The notes: generated from the letters alone by a model not told the origin. Shown: positions 16,699 to 25,436, counted from the stretch's first letter. The stretch is 37,863 nt of DNA from Solidesulfovibrio magneticus str. Maddingley MBC34 (GCA_000307955.1 ALAO01000043.1:1-37863), one strand, 5' to 3'. A program made the numbers and translations.

Positions 16699-18375
16699 AT
16701 GACGCTTTGGACCCAGCTCTTTCTCGCTCCGTCGGCGCTCCAGGCCGTGGTGGTCATCGGCTTGGTCGCCGCCACCGGCCTGGCCCTAGGACGCCTGCCC
16801 GTGGCCGGGGTGCGCCTGGGCGTGGGAGGCGTGCTTTTCACGGGCCTTGCCGCCGGCCACTTCGGTCTGGCCCTTGATCGGCATGTCCTGGAATTTGTCC
16901 GCGAATTCGGCCTGATCCTTTTTGTCTACGCCATAGGCATGCAGGTCGGGCCGGGGTTTGTCGATTCCCTGCGCCGCCGGGGGCTGCGGCTCAATCTCGT
17001 GGCCGGGGGCATCGTTATCTTCGGGGCCGCTCTCGCCGCCGCCTTCCATCTGCTCGGGCTTTTCCCCCTGCCGGTGGCCGTGGGCGTCTACAGCGGGGCC
17101 GTCACCAACACGCCGTCCCTGGCCGCCGCCTCCCAGGCCTTTGCCGAACTGGCTCCGGCCCAGGCCGAGACCCTGGTCGGACAAGCCGGCCTGGGCTACG
17201 CCGTGGCCTACCCCTTCGGCATTTTCGGCATCATCCTGGCCATGCTGGCCGTGCGCCGTCTGTTTCGCATCGACCCGGCGGCCGAAACCCGCCAACTCGA
17301 AACGCTGCTGGCCGAAAACGCCCCGCCGCTCACTTCGCGCACCATCGAGGCGACCCTGCCCGCCGTCTTCGGCCGCCGCCTGACCGAACTCCCGGCCATC
17401 GCCGAGGGCGGTGCGGTGGTTTCGCGGGTCATGGCCGGCGGCGTGGTGCGTCCGGTCAGCCTCGACACGGTGCTGGCCCCGGGGATGCTCGTCCACGCCG
17501 TGGGCCGCGCCGAGGCCCTGGACGCGCTTGGCCGGGAGATCGGCCGCGATAGCGACCAGGATCTGCCCGCCCTGCCGGGGCCTGTGGAAGTGCGTTCGTT
17601 CCGGGTCACCCGGGCCGCCGCCGTGGGCCGCACCGTGGAGGCCCTGGGCCTTGGCCCGGACCACGACGTGGCCGTCACCCGCATCACCCGGGCCGGCACG
17701 GAATTCTCGCCCGGACCAGACGTCGGACTCCATTTCGGCGACACCGTGCGCTGCGTGGGCACGGCCGAGGCCCTGGCCTTTGCCGAGGCGCGCCTGGGCA
17801 ACTCCGCCCGAGAGTTGGCCACGCCCCATGTCCTGCCCATCTTCATGGGCATCCTGGCCGGAGCGGTCCTTGGCGGCATTGCCGTGCCGCTGCCGGGACT
17901 GCCCACCGGCGTGCGCCTGGGCGTGGCCGGCGGTCCGCTTCTGGCCTCCATCCTGCTCTCGCGCCTCCACCACTTTGGCGGGCTGGTCTGGTATCTGCCC
18001 CAAAGCGCCAACCTGCTGTTGCGCGAGATCGGCATCTGCCTGTTTCTGTCCTGCGTGGGGTTGGCCGCCGGCAGCCGGTTCGTGGCCGCCGTGGGATCCG
18101 GCCAGGGACTGGTCTGGCTGGCGGCCGGCGCGGCCATCACGTTTGTGCCGCTTCTGGCCGCCGGAGTTTTCGGCCGGTTGTTTCTCAAGTGCAACTACGC
18201 CTCGTCCTGCGGCTTGCTCGCCGGGGCCATGACCGACCCGCCGGCCCTGGCCTTCGCCTCCCAGATGCTTGGCGGCGACGCCCCGGCCTCGGTCTACGCC
18301 ACGGTCTACCCTCTGGCCATGATCCTGCGCATCGTTACCGGCCAGCTGCTCGTCCTGACCCTTTTTTCCGGCTGA
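16699..18375 (+). CDS. YidE/AspT-type (AAEx family) membrane transporter with paired TrkA_C domains
   Basis: The 558-residue inner-membrane protein has about five hydrophobic segments at each end, each half carrying the family repeat (GLILFVYAIGMQVGPGF; GICLFLSCVGLAAGSRF) and the TNTPSLAAA / TDPPALAFA pair. Two RCK/TrkA_C-like segments lie in the middle (about 210-390; GGVVRPVSLDTVLAPGMLVHAVG and GPDVGLHFGDTVRCVG). Relatives exchange amino or dicarboxylic acids such as aspartate and alanine; the substrate here is unknown. GGAGG precedes the ATG by 5 nt. It is divergent from fdhE. Confidence 0.92.
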   Translation: MTLWTQLFLAPSALQAVVVIGLVAATGLALGRLPVAGVRLGVGGVLFTGLAAGHFGLALDRHVLEFVREFGLILFVYAIGMQVGPGFVDSLRRRGLRLNLVAGGIVIFGAALAAAFHLLGLFPLPVAVGVYSGAVTNTPSLAAASQAFAELAPAQAETLVGQAGLGYAVAYPFGIFGIILAMLAVRRLFRIDPAAETRQLETLLAENAPPLTSRTIEATLPAVFGRRLTELPAIAEGGAVVSRVMAGGVVRPVSLDTVLAPGMLVHAVGRAEALDALGREIGRDSDQDLPALPGPVEVRSFRVTRAAAVGRTVEALGLGPDHDVAVTRITRAGTEFSPGPDVGLHFGDTVRCVGTAEALAFAEARLGNSARELATPHVLPIFMGILAGAVLGGIAVPLPGLPTGVRLGVAGGPLLASILLSRLHHFGGLVWYLPQSANLLLREIGICLFLSCVGLAAGSRFVAAVGSGQGLVWLAAGAAITFVPLLAAGVFGRLFLKCNYASSCGLLAGAMTDPPALAFASQMLGGDAPASVYATVYPLAMILRIVTGQLLVLTLFSG

Positions 18376-18425
18376 TACGCGGAGACGCTCGTGATTTGTG
18401 CCCTGATTCGCCCCTTGGGGCGCGT

Positions 18426-19055
18426 ATGACCGCGCCGCCCGACCTGCCCGTCCCGCCGACGGATATTTGCGCCGCCTACCAGCGCATCGCGCCCTGGTAC
18501 GCGGCAGCCCGCACGGCGACCGAGCCGCCCATGGAAGCGGCCTGGCTTCGAGCCATGCTGGCTCCTCTCGCCCCGGGCGAGGCCATTCTCGATCTTGGCT
18601 GCGGCACGGGCGAACCCTTGGCCGGCTTTTGCCTGCGCGCCGGCCATCCGGTGACCGGCATCGACGGCGCGCCGGCCATGATCGCCGCCTGCCGGGAGCG
18701 TTTCCCGGCCAGGGACTGGATCGTGGGCGACATGCGCGGCCTGGACCTTGGCCGGACCTTTGGCGCGGTGATGGCCTGGGACAGTTTTTTCCATCTGTCC
18801 CACGACGACCAGCGGGCCATGTTCGCGGTCTTTAGCGCCCACCTCCGGCCGGGCGGGGCGCTGCTGTTCACCAGCGGCCCCCGTCACGGCGAGGCCGTGG
18901 GCGTCATGGACGGGGTCACCTTCCGGCATTGCAGCCTCTCGCCCGACGAATACCGCCGGCTGCTGGGCGGGCACGGTTTCGCCGTCGAAAGCCATGTCGC
19001 CGAGGACCCGGACTGCGGCGGCCACACCGTCTGGCTGGCCCGCAAGGAGGGCTGA
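18426..19055 (+). CDS. Class I SAM-dependent methyltransferase
   Basis: The 209-residue protein has the Rossmann methyltransferase motifs: ILDLGCGTGEPLAGF (motif I), VTGIDGAPAMI (motif II), FGAVMAWDSFFHLS and LRPGGALLFTSGP. It is typical of small-molecule methyltransferases of the UbiE/Tam type; the substrate cannot be inferred. It lies 50 nt after the transporter gene. The ribosome binding site before ATG 18426 is weak; a longer N-terminus is possible but not family-like. Confidence 0.88.
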   Translation: MTAPPDLPVPPTDICAAYQRIAPWYAAARTATEPPMEAAWLRAMLAPLAPGEAILDLGCGTGEPLAGFCLRAGHPVTGIDGAPAMIAACRERFPARDWIVGDMRGLDLGRTFGAVMAWDSFFHLSHDDQRAMFAVFSAHLRPGGALLFTSGPRHGEAVGVMDGVTFRHCSLSPDEYRRLLGGHGFAVESHVAEDPDCGGHTVWLARKEG

Positions 19056-19081
19056 TCGCGGTCCAGCCCATGGCCTTTTTC

Positions 19082-19110
19082 TTGCCGGACCGGCCCGCTC
19101 CCGCTATCAC
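19082..19110 (+). promoter_or_regulatory. Promoter candidate for the EamA transporter
   Basis: TTGCCG (19082-19087) and TATCAC (19105-19110), each 4/6 to consensus, are separated by 17 nt. Transcription would start near 19117, giving a leader of about 160 nt. Confidence 0.4.
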
Positions 19111-19141
19111 TCATCGCGTGTCGTTACTACGTTTTCGAATT

Positions 19142-19212
19142 TCGCGTCCCTAAAAAGACAAGGCTTTTCGTCTGTTGTACGCGAAACGCCTAAGGCGCTT
19201 TCGTGGACGCGA
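19142..19212 (+). promoter_or_regulatory. Structured leader RNA candidate (three-way junction) before the EamA gene
   Basis: An 8 bp perfect closing stem joins tcgcgtcc (19142-19149) to ggacgcga (19205-19212). It encloses a short hairpin agac/gtct (19156-19173) and a longer one in which cgaaa-cgcc (19182-19190) pairs with ggcg-tttcg (19194-19203, one bulged c). The layout resembles a riboswitch or protein-bound leader. I do not match it to a known class by its conserved bases. Confidence 0.45.
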
Positions 19213-19276
19213 CCCGAGGGAGAAAAGCTGTGCCCCGCCACCGCCCCCGCATCCCGCCGCAAAAGGAACAATCGTC

Positions 19277-20194
19277 TTGAACACCCGTTTCCTCGGCTAT
19301 CTGGCCGCCTTGTCCGCTACCGTGCTGTGGGCGGGCAATTTCGTCGTCGCCCGGGGCATCGCCCAGGAAATCCCGCCGGTGCAGCTCAATTTCTGGCGCT
19401 GGCTTTTGGCGCTTGCCTGCATTCTGCCCTTTGCCTGGCCCAAGCTTCGGGCCGACTGGCCGGCCATGAAGCGCCATTGGCGCTATCTGGCCGCCATGGG
19501 CCTGGTCGGCGTCTCGGCACTCAACGCCTTCGTCTACAAGGCCGGCCAGACCACCGAAAGCCTCAACATGGCTTTGCTCGTGCCCACCGCCCCGGTCATG
19601 ATCATCCTGCTCTCGCGCATCGTCTACGGCGAGCCGCTGACGCCGCGCCGTCTGGGCGGCGTGGCCATCGTGCTGGTCGGGGTGCTGGAGCTGGTTTCGC
19701 GCGGCGACTGGAGCCATATCGCCTCCCTGCGCTTTTTGCCCGGCGACTTGTGGGCCCTGGCCGGAGCGGCCTGCTTTGCCCTGTATTCGCTTTTCGTGCG
19801 CAAGCGCCCGGCCGGCATCTCCGCTCCCGGCTTCAACGCCGCCACCTTCGCCTGGGGACTGGTGCTCATGCTGCCGGCCCTAGCCCTGGAGGCGGCCACC
19901 GGCCCGGCCACGTCCTGGAACCCGCGCGTGCTTTCCGGCGTGGCCTACGCCGGCATCGGCTGCTCGTTTGCCGCCTACACGTTGTGGACCAAGGCCATTG
20001 GCTCCATCGGGCCGGTGCTGGCCGGCATCGTCTATTATTTCCTGCCGGTGGTGACGGCCGTGGAGTCGGTCTGGCTGCTGGGCGAGGCCGTGACCGCCGC
20101 CCATGTGCTGGGCGGGGCGCTCATCGTCTCGGGGATCCTGCTGGCCACCCTGGACGTGCGGTTGCTGTCCGTGCGGCCCTCAAAAACCGGTTAG
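19277..20194 (+). CDS. EamA/DMT-family membrane transporter
   Basis: The 305-residue protein has about ten membrane helices in two EamA repeats, beginning LNTRFLGYLAALSATVLWAGNF and repeating from about 155 (LWALAGAACFALYSLFVRKR). RhaT/YdcZ-type signatures include FWRWLLALA and TAPVMIILLSRIVYGE. Members export or import metabolites, commonly amino acids; the substrate is unknown. A TTG start at 19277 with AAAGGA upstream is chosen; no ATG lies at the homology boundary. A structured leader precedes it. It converges with the modA-like gene. Confidence 0.88.
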   Translation: MNTRFLGYLAALSATVLWAGNFVVARGIAQEIPPVQLNFWRWLLALACILPFAWPKLRADWPAMKRHWRYLAAMGLVGVSALNAFVYKAGQTTESLNMALLVPTAPVMIILLSRIVYGEPLTPRRLGGVAIVLVGVLELVSRGDWSHIASLRFLPGDLWALAGAACFALYSLFVRKRPAGISAPGFNAATFAWGLVLMLPALALEAATGPATSWNPRVLSGVAYAGIGCSFAAYTLWTKAIGSIGPVLAGIVYYFLPVVTAVESVWLLGEAVTAAHVLGGALIVSGILLATLDVRLLSVRPSKTG

Positions 20195-20212
20195 CCCGAG
20201 GCAAGCGCGCCG

Positions 20213-20986
20213 TCAGGGGGCCGGCTGGGGAGTTTTGAAGCCGTGTCGGGCCATGACGGCCTGGGCGTCGGCGCTTTGCAGGTAGGCCAGAAAGGCCCGG
20301 CCCATGTCCTGGCGAGGGCAGTTCTTGACCAGGGCGGCTGGGTAGACGATGGGCTTATGTCCGTCCATGTTGGCCACCACCCGGACCTGCCGGCTGGCCA
20401 GCCGGGCGTCGGTAGCATAGACGAAGGCTGCGTCCACCTCGCCCAGGGCCACGTAGTCCAGGGCCTGCTTGACCGAAAGCCCGTAGATGAGCTTGGGTTC
20501 GAGGCGCTCCCAGAGCCCTGCCCTGGTCAGGGTCTGCCTGGTGTAGCTGCCGGCTGGCACGGCGTCGGGTTCGCCCAGGGCCACCCGTCCCACCTTGTCG
20601 CCGCCGAGATCAGCCAGACAGGAAACGTCCTGGGCGTCCACGGGCACGACAAGCAGCAGGTCGTTGGCCGTGAAATCCACCCGGCTGGCTTCGTCGATGA
20701 GTCCCGCCTTCTGGGCCCGGTCCATGGTTTCCTGGTCGGCCGGCACAAAGACGTCCACGGGCGCGCCCACCTCGATTTGCTGCAACAGCTGCCCGGAAGC
20801 GGCGAAATTGACGAACACCTCCCATTGCGGATGGGCCTTTTCGAACCCCACCTTGATCTCGGTCATGGCGTTTATCAGGCTGGCCGCGCCGGACACGATG
20901 AGCGGCTCGGCGGCCGCGCCCCGGGCCGGCCCCAGACAGGCCAGGACCAGCAGCAAACCTAACGAAATAAGACGGTGTTGGCGCAT
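20213..20986 (-). CDS. modA: Molybdate/tungstate-type periplasmic binding protein (ModA family)
   Basis: The 257-residue protein has a Sec signal (MRQHRLISLGLLLVLACLGP, cut near AAAEPL) and the ModA-type fold: VSGAASLINAMTEIKVGFEKA, NFAASGQLLQQIEVGAPVDVFVPA, and a second-lobe segment around GEVDAAFVYATDA. It would bind molybdate or tungstate in the periplasm. No modB or modC follows: the next gene is convergent and 18 nt away. It begins 14 nt after the receiver-GGDEF gene and probably shares its transcript. AAGGAAG precedes the ATG. Other oxyanions are possible ligands. Confidence 0.88.
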   Translation of the reverse strand: MRQHRLISLGLLLVLACLGPARGAAAEPLIVSGAASLINAMTEIKVGFEKAHPQWEVFVNFAASGQLLQQIEVGAPVDVFVPADQETMDRAQKAGLIDEASRVDFTANDLLLVVPVDAQDVSCLADLGGDKVGRVALGEPDAVPAGSYTRQTLTRAGLWERLEPKLIYGLSVKQALDYVALGEVDAAFVYATDARLASRQVRVVANMDGHKPIVYPAALVKNCPRQDMGRAFLAYLQSADAQAVMARHGFKTPQPAP

Positions 20987-21000
20987 GGCGCTTCCTTGGC

Positions 21001-22002
21001 TCAGGCGATGCGGGGCGGCAGTCGCGGGATGTCGGTCCGAGCCTTTGGGGTTGGCTGCCCCTGGCCGCCGTCGCCAAAAGCGGCCGGGGCCAGACAACCG
21101 GCCGGCGGCTGGCGACGGGGGGCGGAGCGGTTGGAGCGGGTGCGCTTTTCCTCGTACATCCTGGCGTCGGCGCAGGCGAGCAGGTCCTCCAGCCGCCGGG
21201 CGCAGTCGAGGTCGAGGCAGGAAAGCCCGATGCTGGCGGCCAGGGTGAAAGGCCGGCCGGAGGCGGCGTTGAAGGCGGCGATCTTGCCAAGCAGCCGTTC
21301 CTTGGGCTCCACGGCTTCGAGATGGGTCTCCTGCAGGCCGAAAACCGCGAACTCGTCGCCGCCCAGGCGGGCCACCACATCGGCTTCCCGGAAACAGTCG
21401 CGCAAGATGTCGGCCATATCCTTGAGCATCCGGTCGCCTTCCCGATGCCCCAGCCCGTCGTTGACGCTCTTCATGCCGTCAAGGTCCACGTAGAGCAAAA
21501 ACGCCCCCCGGGCCAGGCGCTGGGCCGACTTGAACATCTGCCCGGCCAAGGCCAGGAAGCCGCGCCGGTTGCACAGCCCGGTCAGCTCGTCGGACAGGGC
21601 CGCGCCCACGAGCTGGCGGTAGAGCTGATGCCGTTCGATGGCGTGGAGAATGGCCCGAAACAGGGTCTTGCCGTCGAAGTTGCCCTTGACGATGAAGTCC
21701 TGAGCGCCCTCGCGCACGGCCATGGTGGAGATTTCCCGGTCGTCCAGGCCGGAGAGCACGATGATGGGGATGTCCTGAAACCGGGCGCGCAGGCTCGTGA
21801 AGGTGGTCAGGCCGCTGGAGTCGGGCAGGTTGAGGTCCAACAGCGCCACATCGGCCCCGCCCTCTTCCAGAAGCTTGACCCCATCTTCGAGCAGCGGGGC
21901 ATGGTCGAGGATGAAGGCGTGGTCGGCGTCGTCTTCAAGATAGGCCCGCACCAGCTCGGCGTCGCCGTAGTCGTCCTCGATGAGCACGATGCGAAGCGTC
22001 AT
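21001..22002 (-). CDS. Response regulator with receiver and GGDEF (diguanylate cyclase) domains
   Basis: The 333-residue protein has a receiver (1-125; acidic pair at 10-11, Asp56 in LLDLNLP) and a GGDEF domain (about 130-295; DELTGLCNRRGF, YVDLDGMKSVNDGLGH). GGDEF is intact at 214-218, with an inhibitory RxxD site at 205-208, exactly five residues before it. It should make cyclic di-GMP when phosphorylated and be product-inhibited. The tail after 295 is Pro/Arg-rich. The ATG at 22002 overlaps the previous stop (ATGA). Confidence 0.93.
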   Translation of the reverse strand: MTLRIVLIEDDYGDAELVRAYLEDDADHAFILDHAPLLEDGVKLLEEGGADVALLDLNLPDSSGLTTFTSLRARFQDIPIIVLSGLDDREISTMAVREGAQDFIVKGNFDGKTLFRAILHAIERHQLYRQLVGAALSDELTGLCNRRGFLALAGQMFKSAQRLARGAFLLYVDLDGMKSVNDGLGHREGDRMLKDMADILRDCFREADVVARLGGDEFAVFGLQETHLEAVEPKERLLGKIAAFNAASGRPFTLAASIGLSCLDLDCARRLEDLLACADARMYEEKRTRSNRSAPRRQPPAGCLAPAAFGDGGQGQPTPKARTDIPRLPPRIA

Positions 22003-22457
22003 GCCCGCCCCCAAGCGACGTCCTCGCGCGGCGGCAGCTTGGCCATGGCCAGCCAGAAACGTTCAACGCTTTTTATAACTTCCGTAAAATCATCAAGCCC
22101 CAGTGGTTTTTTGAGGTAGCAGTTGGCCCCCAGGCCGTAGCTGGCGGCAATGTCGCGGTCGGCGTCGGAGGTGCTTAAGACCAGCACCGGGATGGCGCGC
22201 AGGCCGGCGTCGCTTTTGAGTTCCGACAGGACTTCCCGGCCATCCTTGAGGGGCATGTTGAGATCAAGCAGGATGAGGTCGGGCCGCCCTGCCCCGGCAT
22301 AACCGCCTTCCCGGCGCAGGTACGACATGCCCTTCTCACCGTCGGGCACATGGTCGATGGTCAGCTCGACCCGGGCGTCGCGAAAGGCCTCGCGGATGAT
22401 CTCCGCATCCCCGGCATCGTCTTCCATCAGCAGGATGCGAAACAGCTGTCTGTTCAT
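21999..22457 (-). CDS. Single-domain response regulator (Rcp1-like)
   Basis: The 152-residue protein is a stand-alone receiver of the Rcp1 type: MEDDAGDAEIIREAF, phosphoacceptor Asp65 in LILLDLNMPLKDG, VLSTSDADRD and NCYLKKPLGLDDF. It has no output domain and probably relays phosphate between the upstream kinase and the receiver-GGDEF protein. It overlaps both neighbours by ATGA. Confidence 0.93.
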   Translation of the reverse strand: MNRQLFRILLMEDDAGDAEIIREAFRDARVELTIDHVPDGEKGMSYLRREGGYAGAGRPDLILLDLNMPLKDGREVLSELKSDAGLRAIPVLVLSTSDADRDIAASYGLGANCYLKKPLGLDDFTEVIKSVERFWLAMAKLPPREDVAWGRA

Positions 22458-24295
22458 GCGGACGGACCCTCGGCGTCGGGCAAGGTGAAAAAAAAGGTGG
22501 AACCCTGGCCCTCCTCGGACTCCACCCAGATGCGCCCGCCGTGGCGTTCGACGATGCGTTTGCAAAAGGCCAGACCGATGCCGGCCCCCCGGCGATCCTG
22601 ATCGGCTTGCAAGCGCTGGAACATGCGAAAGATGCGTTCATGGTGCTGGGGCGCGATGCCCGGACCGTTGTCGGCCACGGCCACGACCCAGGCCTTGTCC
22701 CGACGCTCGGCCGTGACGGCGATGGCCGGAGCGGCCTGACCCCGGTATTTGACGGCGTTGCCGATGAGATTTTGGAACAACTGGCAGAGCTGGGCGGCGT
22801 CGGCCGTGACCATGGGCAACGCGCCCCGGCTGACGACGGCTTGATGTTCCTGAAGAGACAGCTCCAGATTCTCCAGAGCGGCGTCCAGGGGCTCGTTGAG
22901 ATCCGCCGGAACAAAGGCCTTGCCCCGGGAGCCGATGCGGGAAAAATCGAGCAGATGCGTGATGAGCTGGCTCATGCGCCGAGCGCCGTCCACCATGTAG
23001 GCCACGTAGCGCTGGCCATTCTCGTCGAGCTGGCCGGAACACCGCTTGGCCAGCAGATCGGCGAAGCTCGTGATCTTGCGCAAGGGTTCCTGGAGGTCAT
23101 GGGAGGCCACGTAGGCGAACTGTTCCAGGTCCTTGTTGGAATTTTCCAGTTCCTTGGTCTTTTGGTCCAGATCGGCCTGACGCTCTTCCAACCCTTCGGC
23201 CATGCGGTTAAACGCCCGGCCGAGCCGCGATAATTCCGTGATCTGACCGGCGGCGTCGAGGCGCACGGAAAATTCTCCCCGCCCGATGGCCTCGGCCGCG
23301 CCGGCCATGACGGTGATGGGCCGCACCAGCAGCCGGGAGCCCAGCGCCCAGGCCACGCCAAGGCCGACCAGCCCGACCAGGGCCAGCCACAAGGTTTGTT
23401 CGACCAGGAGCTTCCTGGCCGGGGCGTAGGCTTCCTCCAGGGGAATCTCCACGAACACCGTGGGCGAACCGGACAGCCCCGGAAGCAACCGATCGAAGCC
23501 GACGAGCTTGGGGCTTCCGCCAAGGCCCGGGACCTCGGCGTTGCCGCTGGGGCTGGCCAGGACCGTCCGAGCCAGACTGGAGCCGGCGACTTGCGTGCCC
23601 ACGGCGGCGACCTCGGCCGGATGCGCGGCCAGCAACACCCCATCCGGGGCCAGCACCCCGACGACGCCGTCCGTGGCCGCATCCGCGGATTGCAGCAGAC
23701 CGTCGAGGGTCATGGAGGCGGCGACCACGGCCTTGACCTGGCCGTCCCAGCCCAGGGCCGGACAGGCCACGGTCATGGCCGGACGGCCGTCTGGAGTCAG
23801 GGCAAAGGGTTCGCTGACGCAGGCCTTGGTTTGGCTGACTGTCGTAAACCAGCTCCGCCCGGCATAGGTCGGCACGCCCAGGGGCGAGGTCTCGGGCGCG
23901 AACAGGTCGCCGGCCTCGGGCACGGCCTGGCCTATGGCCTCACCATTGGCGGAAACGGCCAGGATATTGGCCAGCCCTTCCCCGGACTGGGCCTTGAGCT
24001 GGGAAAACAGCAGGGAGCAGCCCTTGGGATCGATGACGCGCACCACGGTGGTGGCGGCCAGGGTCTCGACCAGGCGGCGCACGGCCTCGTAATGTTCCTT
24101 CTGGACGGCGGCCAGATTGCGGGCACGCTTGACGGCTTCGGCCTGGGCCTCGTTTCGGGCCTGGGCGCGCAGGGCCAGCCCGTGGTAGAGGGCCAGGCCC
24201 AAGGCCGGCAGGATGGCCAGCAACACCAGCCCCATGAGGGTGGCGCGAAGGTTATGAAACGGTGTCTGGCGGCTTGCGGTCACGCGGTAGACCAT
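22454..24295 (-). CDS. Membrane sensor histidine kinase (dCache-HAMP-HisKA-HATPase)
   Basis: The 613-residue protein has a membrane segment at about 17-41, a large periplasmic Cache-like sensor (about 45-295), a second membrane segment (301-320), a HAMP domain (325-375), a coiled coil, HisKA with His399 (FAYVASHDLQEPLRKI) and a HATPase (NLIGNAVKY, DNGPGIAP, GAGIGLAFCKRI). The kinase is of the type usually paired with Rcp1-like receivers, which is what follows. The ATG at 24295 (AGGGA close upstream) is preferred over one at 24352 with no ribosome site, but the start is uncertain. Confidence 0.92.
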   Translation of the reverse strand: MVYRVTASRQTPFHNLRATLMGLVLLAILPALGLALYHGLALRAQARNEAQAEAVKRARNLAAVQKEHYEAVRRLVETLAATTVVRVIDPKGCSLLFSQLKAQSGEGLANILAVSANGEAIGQAVPEAGDLFAPETSPLGVPTYAGRSWFTTVSQTKACVSEPFALTPDGRPAMTVACPALGWDGQVKAVVAASMTLDGLLQSADAATDGVVGVLAPDGVLLAAHPAEVAAVGTQVAGSSLARTVLASPSGNAEVPGLGGSPKLVGFDRLLPGLSGSPTVFVEIPLEEAYAPARKLLVEQTLWLALVGLVGLGVAWALGSRLLVRPITVMAGAAEAIGRGEFSVRLDAAGQITELSRLGRAFNRMAEGLEERQADLDQKTKELENSNKDLEQFAYVASHDLQEPLRKITSFADLLAKRCSGQLDENGQRYVAYMVDGARRMSQLITHLLDFSRIGSRGKAFVPADLNEPLDAALENLELSLQEHQAVVSRGALPMVTADAAQLCQLFQNLIGNAVKYRGQAAPAIAVTAERRDKAWVVAVADNGPGIAPQHHERIFRMFQRLQADQDRRGAGIGLAFCKRIVERHGGRIWVESEEGQGSTFFFTLPDAEGPSA

Positions 24296-24443
24296 TTTCC
24301 CTGAAAACAACCTGGGGAATGTCTGGACACGTCCAAGGGGGCCTTGAGGCATGGACGGCTGAACCTTTGGCCGGCACGACGCGGAGCGGCAGGCGACAGC
24401 TGCCGACGCGAAATGTTCCTCCTTTTAATTCATCCTGTTTACC

Positions 24444-24465
24444 TTGTAAACTCAATAAGTTACAA
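24444..24465. promoter_or_regulatory. Inverted repeat ttgtaa-N10-ttacaa upstream of the histidine kinase
   Basis: Six-base arms with a 10 nt centre in the AT-rich gap (24296-24551) before the kinase gene, about 150 nt from its start. The half-sites resemble CRP/FNR-family half-sites but the spacing is wrong for a standard site. No gene is supported in this gap. Confidence 0.3.
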
Positions 24466-24551
24466 ACACCATTCTCAGAAAATTCGTGATCTTGCCGCAA
24501 CCGTGCAGCAACTCCTTTTGCAAATGCGGCCGCTTCGCCTCTCAACAAAAC

Positions 24552-24592
24552 AAGAGAGCATGGCAAGACATACGTACAAGCCATGCTCTCTT
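24552..24592 (-). terminator. Rho-independent terminator of the NHLP-type precursor gene
   Basis: Perfect 13 bp arms (aagagagcatggc / gccatgctctctt) with a 15 nt loop. On the minus strand the hairpin is followed by TGTTTTGTTG. It stands 38 nt past the stop of the precursor gene and makes that gene monocistronic at its 3' side. Confidence 0.8.
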
Positions 24593-24630
24593 TCGCAGCG
24601 TTCAATACAGCATGCAGCTGAAACTGTTAG

Positions 24631-24933
24631 CTATAACTCCGCACAGCCCGCCGCGGGATTTTTGCACTTTTCGGGATCGCATCCAGGGACTTCGACACCA
24701 TCCACCTCGTGGACAGCGACATAGGGACTCAAGAACTTGATGTGCTCCCGATGGCAAGGCAAAACAAGCCAGGTTTCCGACGGTGTCGACTCCACGACCT
24801 TGATCGTGACGCCATCAGGTATTTTAATCCCCTCTTCAAGCAAAACTTTTTTCGGTTCAGCCATCAATCGCTTCTTGAAATCAATATCATCAAAAGTCTT
24901 TTCAACAATAGCACTCCACTTGTCGTCTTCCAT
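24631..24933 (-). CDS. NHLP-type leader RiPP precursor peptide (orphan)
   Basis: The 100-residue product resembles natural-product precursors with a nitrile-hydratase-like leader: FKKRLMAEPKKVLLEEGIKIPDG, then VTIKVVESTPSETWLVLP, ending in the typical LP at 58-59. The remaining 41 residues would be the core, with cysteines at 60, 85, 90 and 97 (the last three in GCDPEKCKNPAAGC). AGGAGG stands 6 nt before the ATG. The base composition is clearly lower in GC than that of the flanking core genes. No maturation enzyme, peptidase or exporter is seen in the window. A free-standing nitrile-hydratase-alpha-like fragment is the alternative. Confidence 0.7.
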   Translation of the reverse strand: MEDDKWSAIVEKTFDDIDFKKRLMAEPKKVLLEEGIKIPDGVTIKVVESTPSETWLVLPCHREHIKFLSPYVAVHEVDGVEVPGCDPEKCKNPAAGCAEL

Positions 24934-25436
24934 GGTCGTCCTCCTGCGCCTTTCAATTGTGCAACAGAAACAGCAGCACCATCAGACACAACTAGCGTAT
25001 CGACATCATCGCGACACGCGCAAAGCCGAAGCCATTGCAAAAAACGGGTCGCCTGTGACTTCAAGCAACGATCGAGGCAAAAATTCGGGTTAACGCCCCA
25101 TTCGGCTCCTCAACTGCAACAGAACAATTTTCGCCCAACCAAGTGACCGTAAAAATATCCGTCACGCAGAAGAGGAACAGAACGCTCTTTGTCCAAGACC
25201 CTCGCTTACGAAGATTTTCCCGGAAAACCCAGCCAGAACAAAGCATGTTCTTTGTCCCCAAGTGCTCTCGATTATTTTCCGCATCGGCCAAGGCCATTTC
25301 ATGGCCGCCAAGCGCACCATAGAAACTTGTATCCCCTTGACCAGGACAGGATGTCGCGGGGCGGAAAGCTTGTCATGCATCCATTTGCCGCCTCGCCGTC
25401 CACAAAACCCTCGCTCTTTCTTCAACTATCATAAAT
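24934..25436. other. Noncoding or decayed stretch of about 500 nt
   Basis: Open frames on both strands here lack recognisable domains and good ribosome sites. Weak short repeats (ctttgtccaag / ctttgtccccaag; gtgac...gtcac) are seen. The stretch lies between the NHLP-type precursor and the broken ArsR gene and is probably mobile-element debris; it must also contain the precursor promoter, which I could not place with confidence. Confidence 0.45.

Noticed and set aside
24864-25297. Two minus-strand open frames (66 and 78 codons) upstream of the NHLP-type precursor
   Set aside because: No ribosome site, no recognisable domain, and one overlaps the precursor start in another frame.
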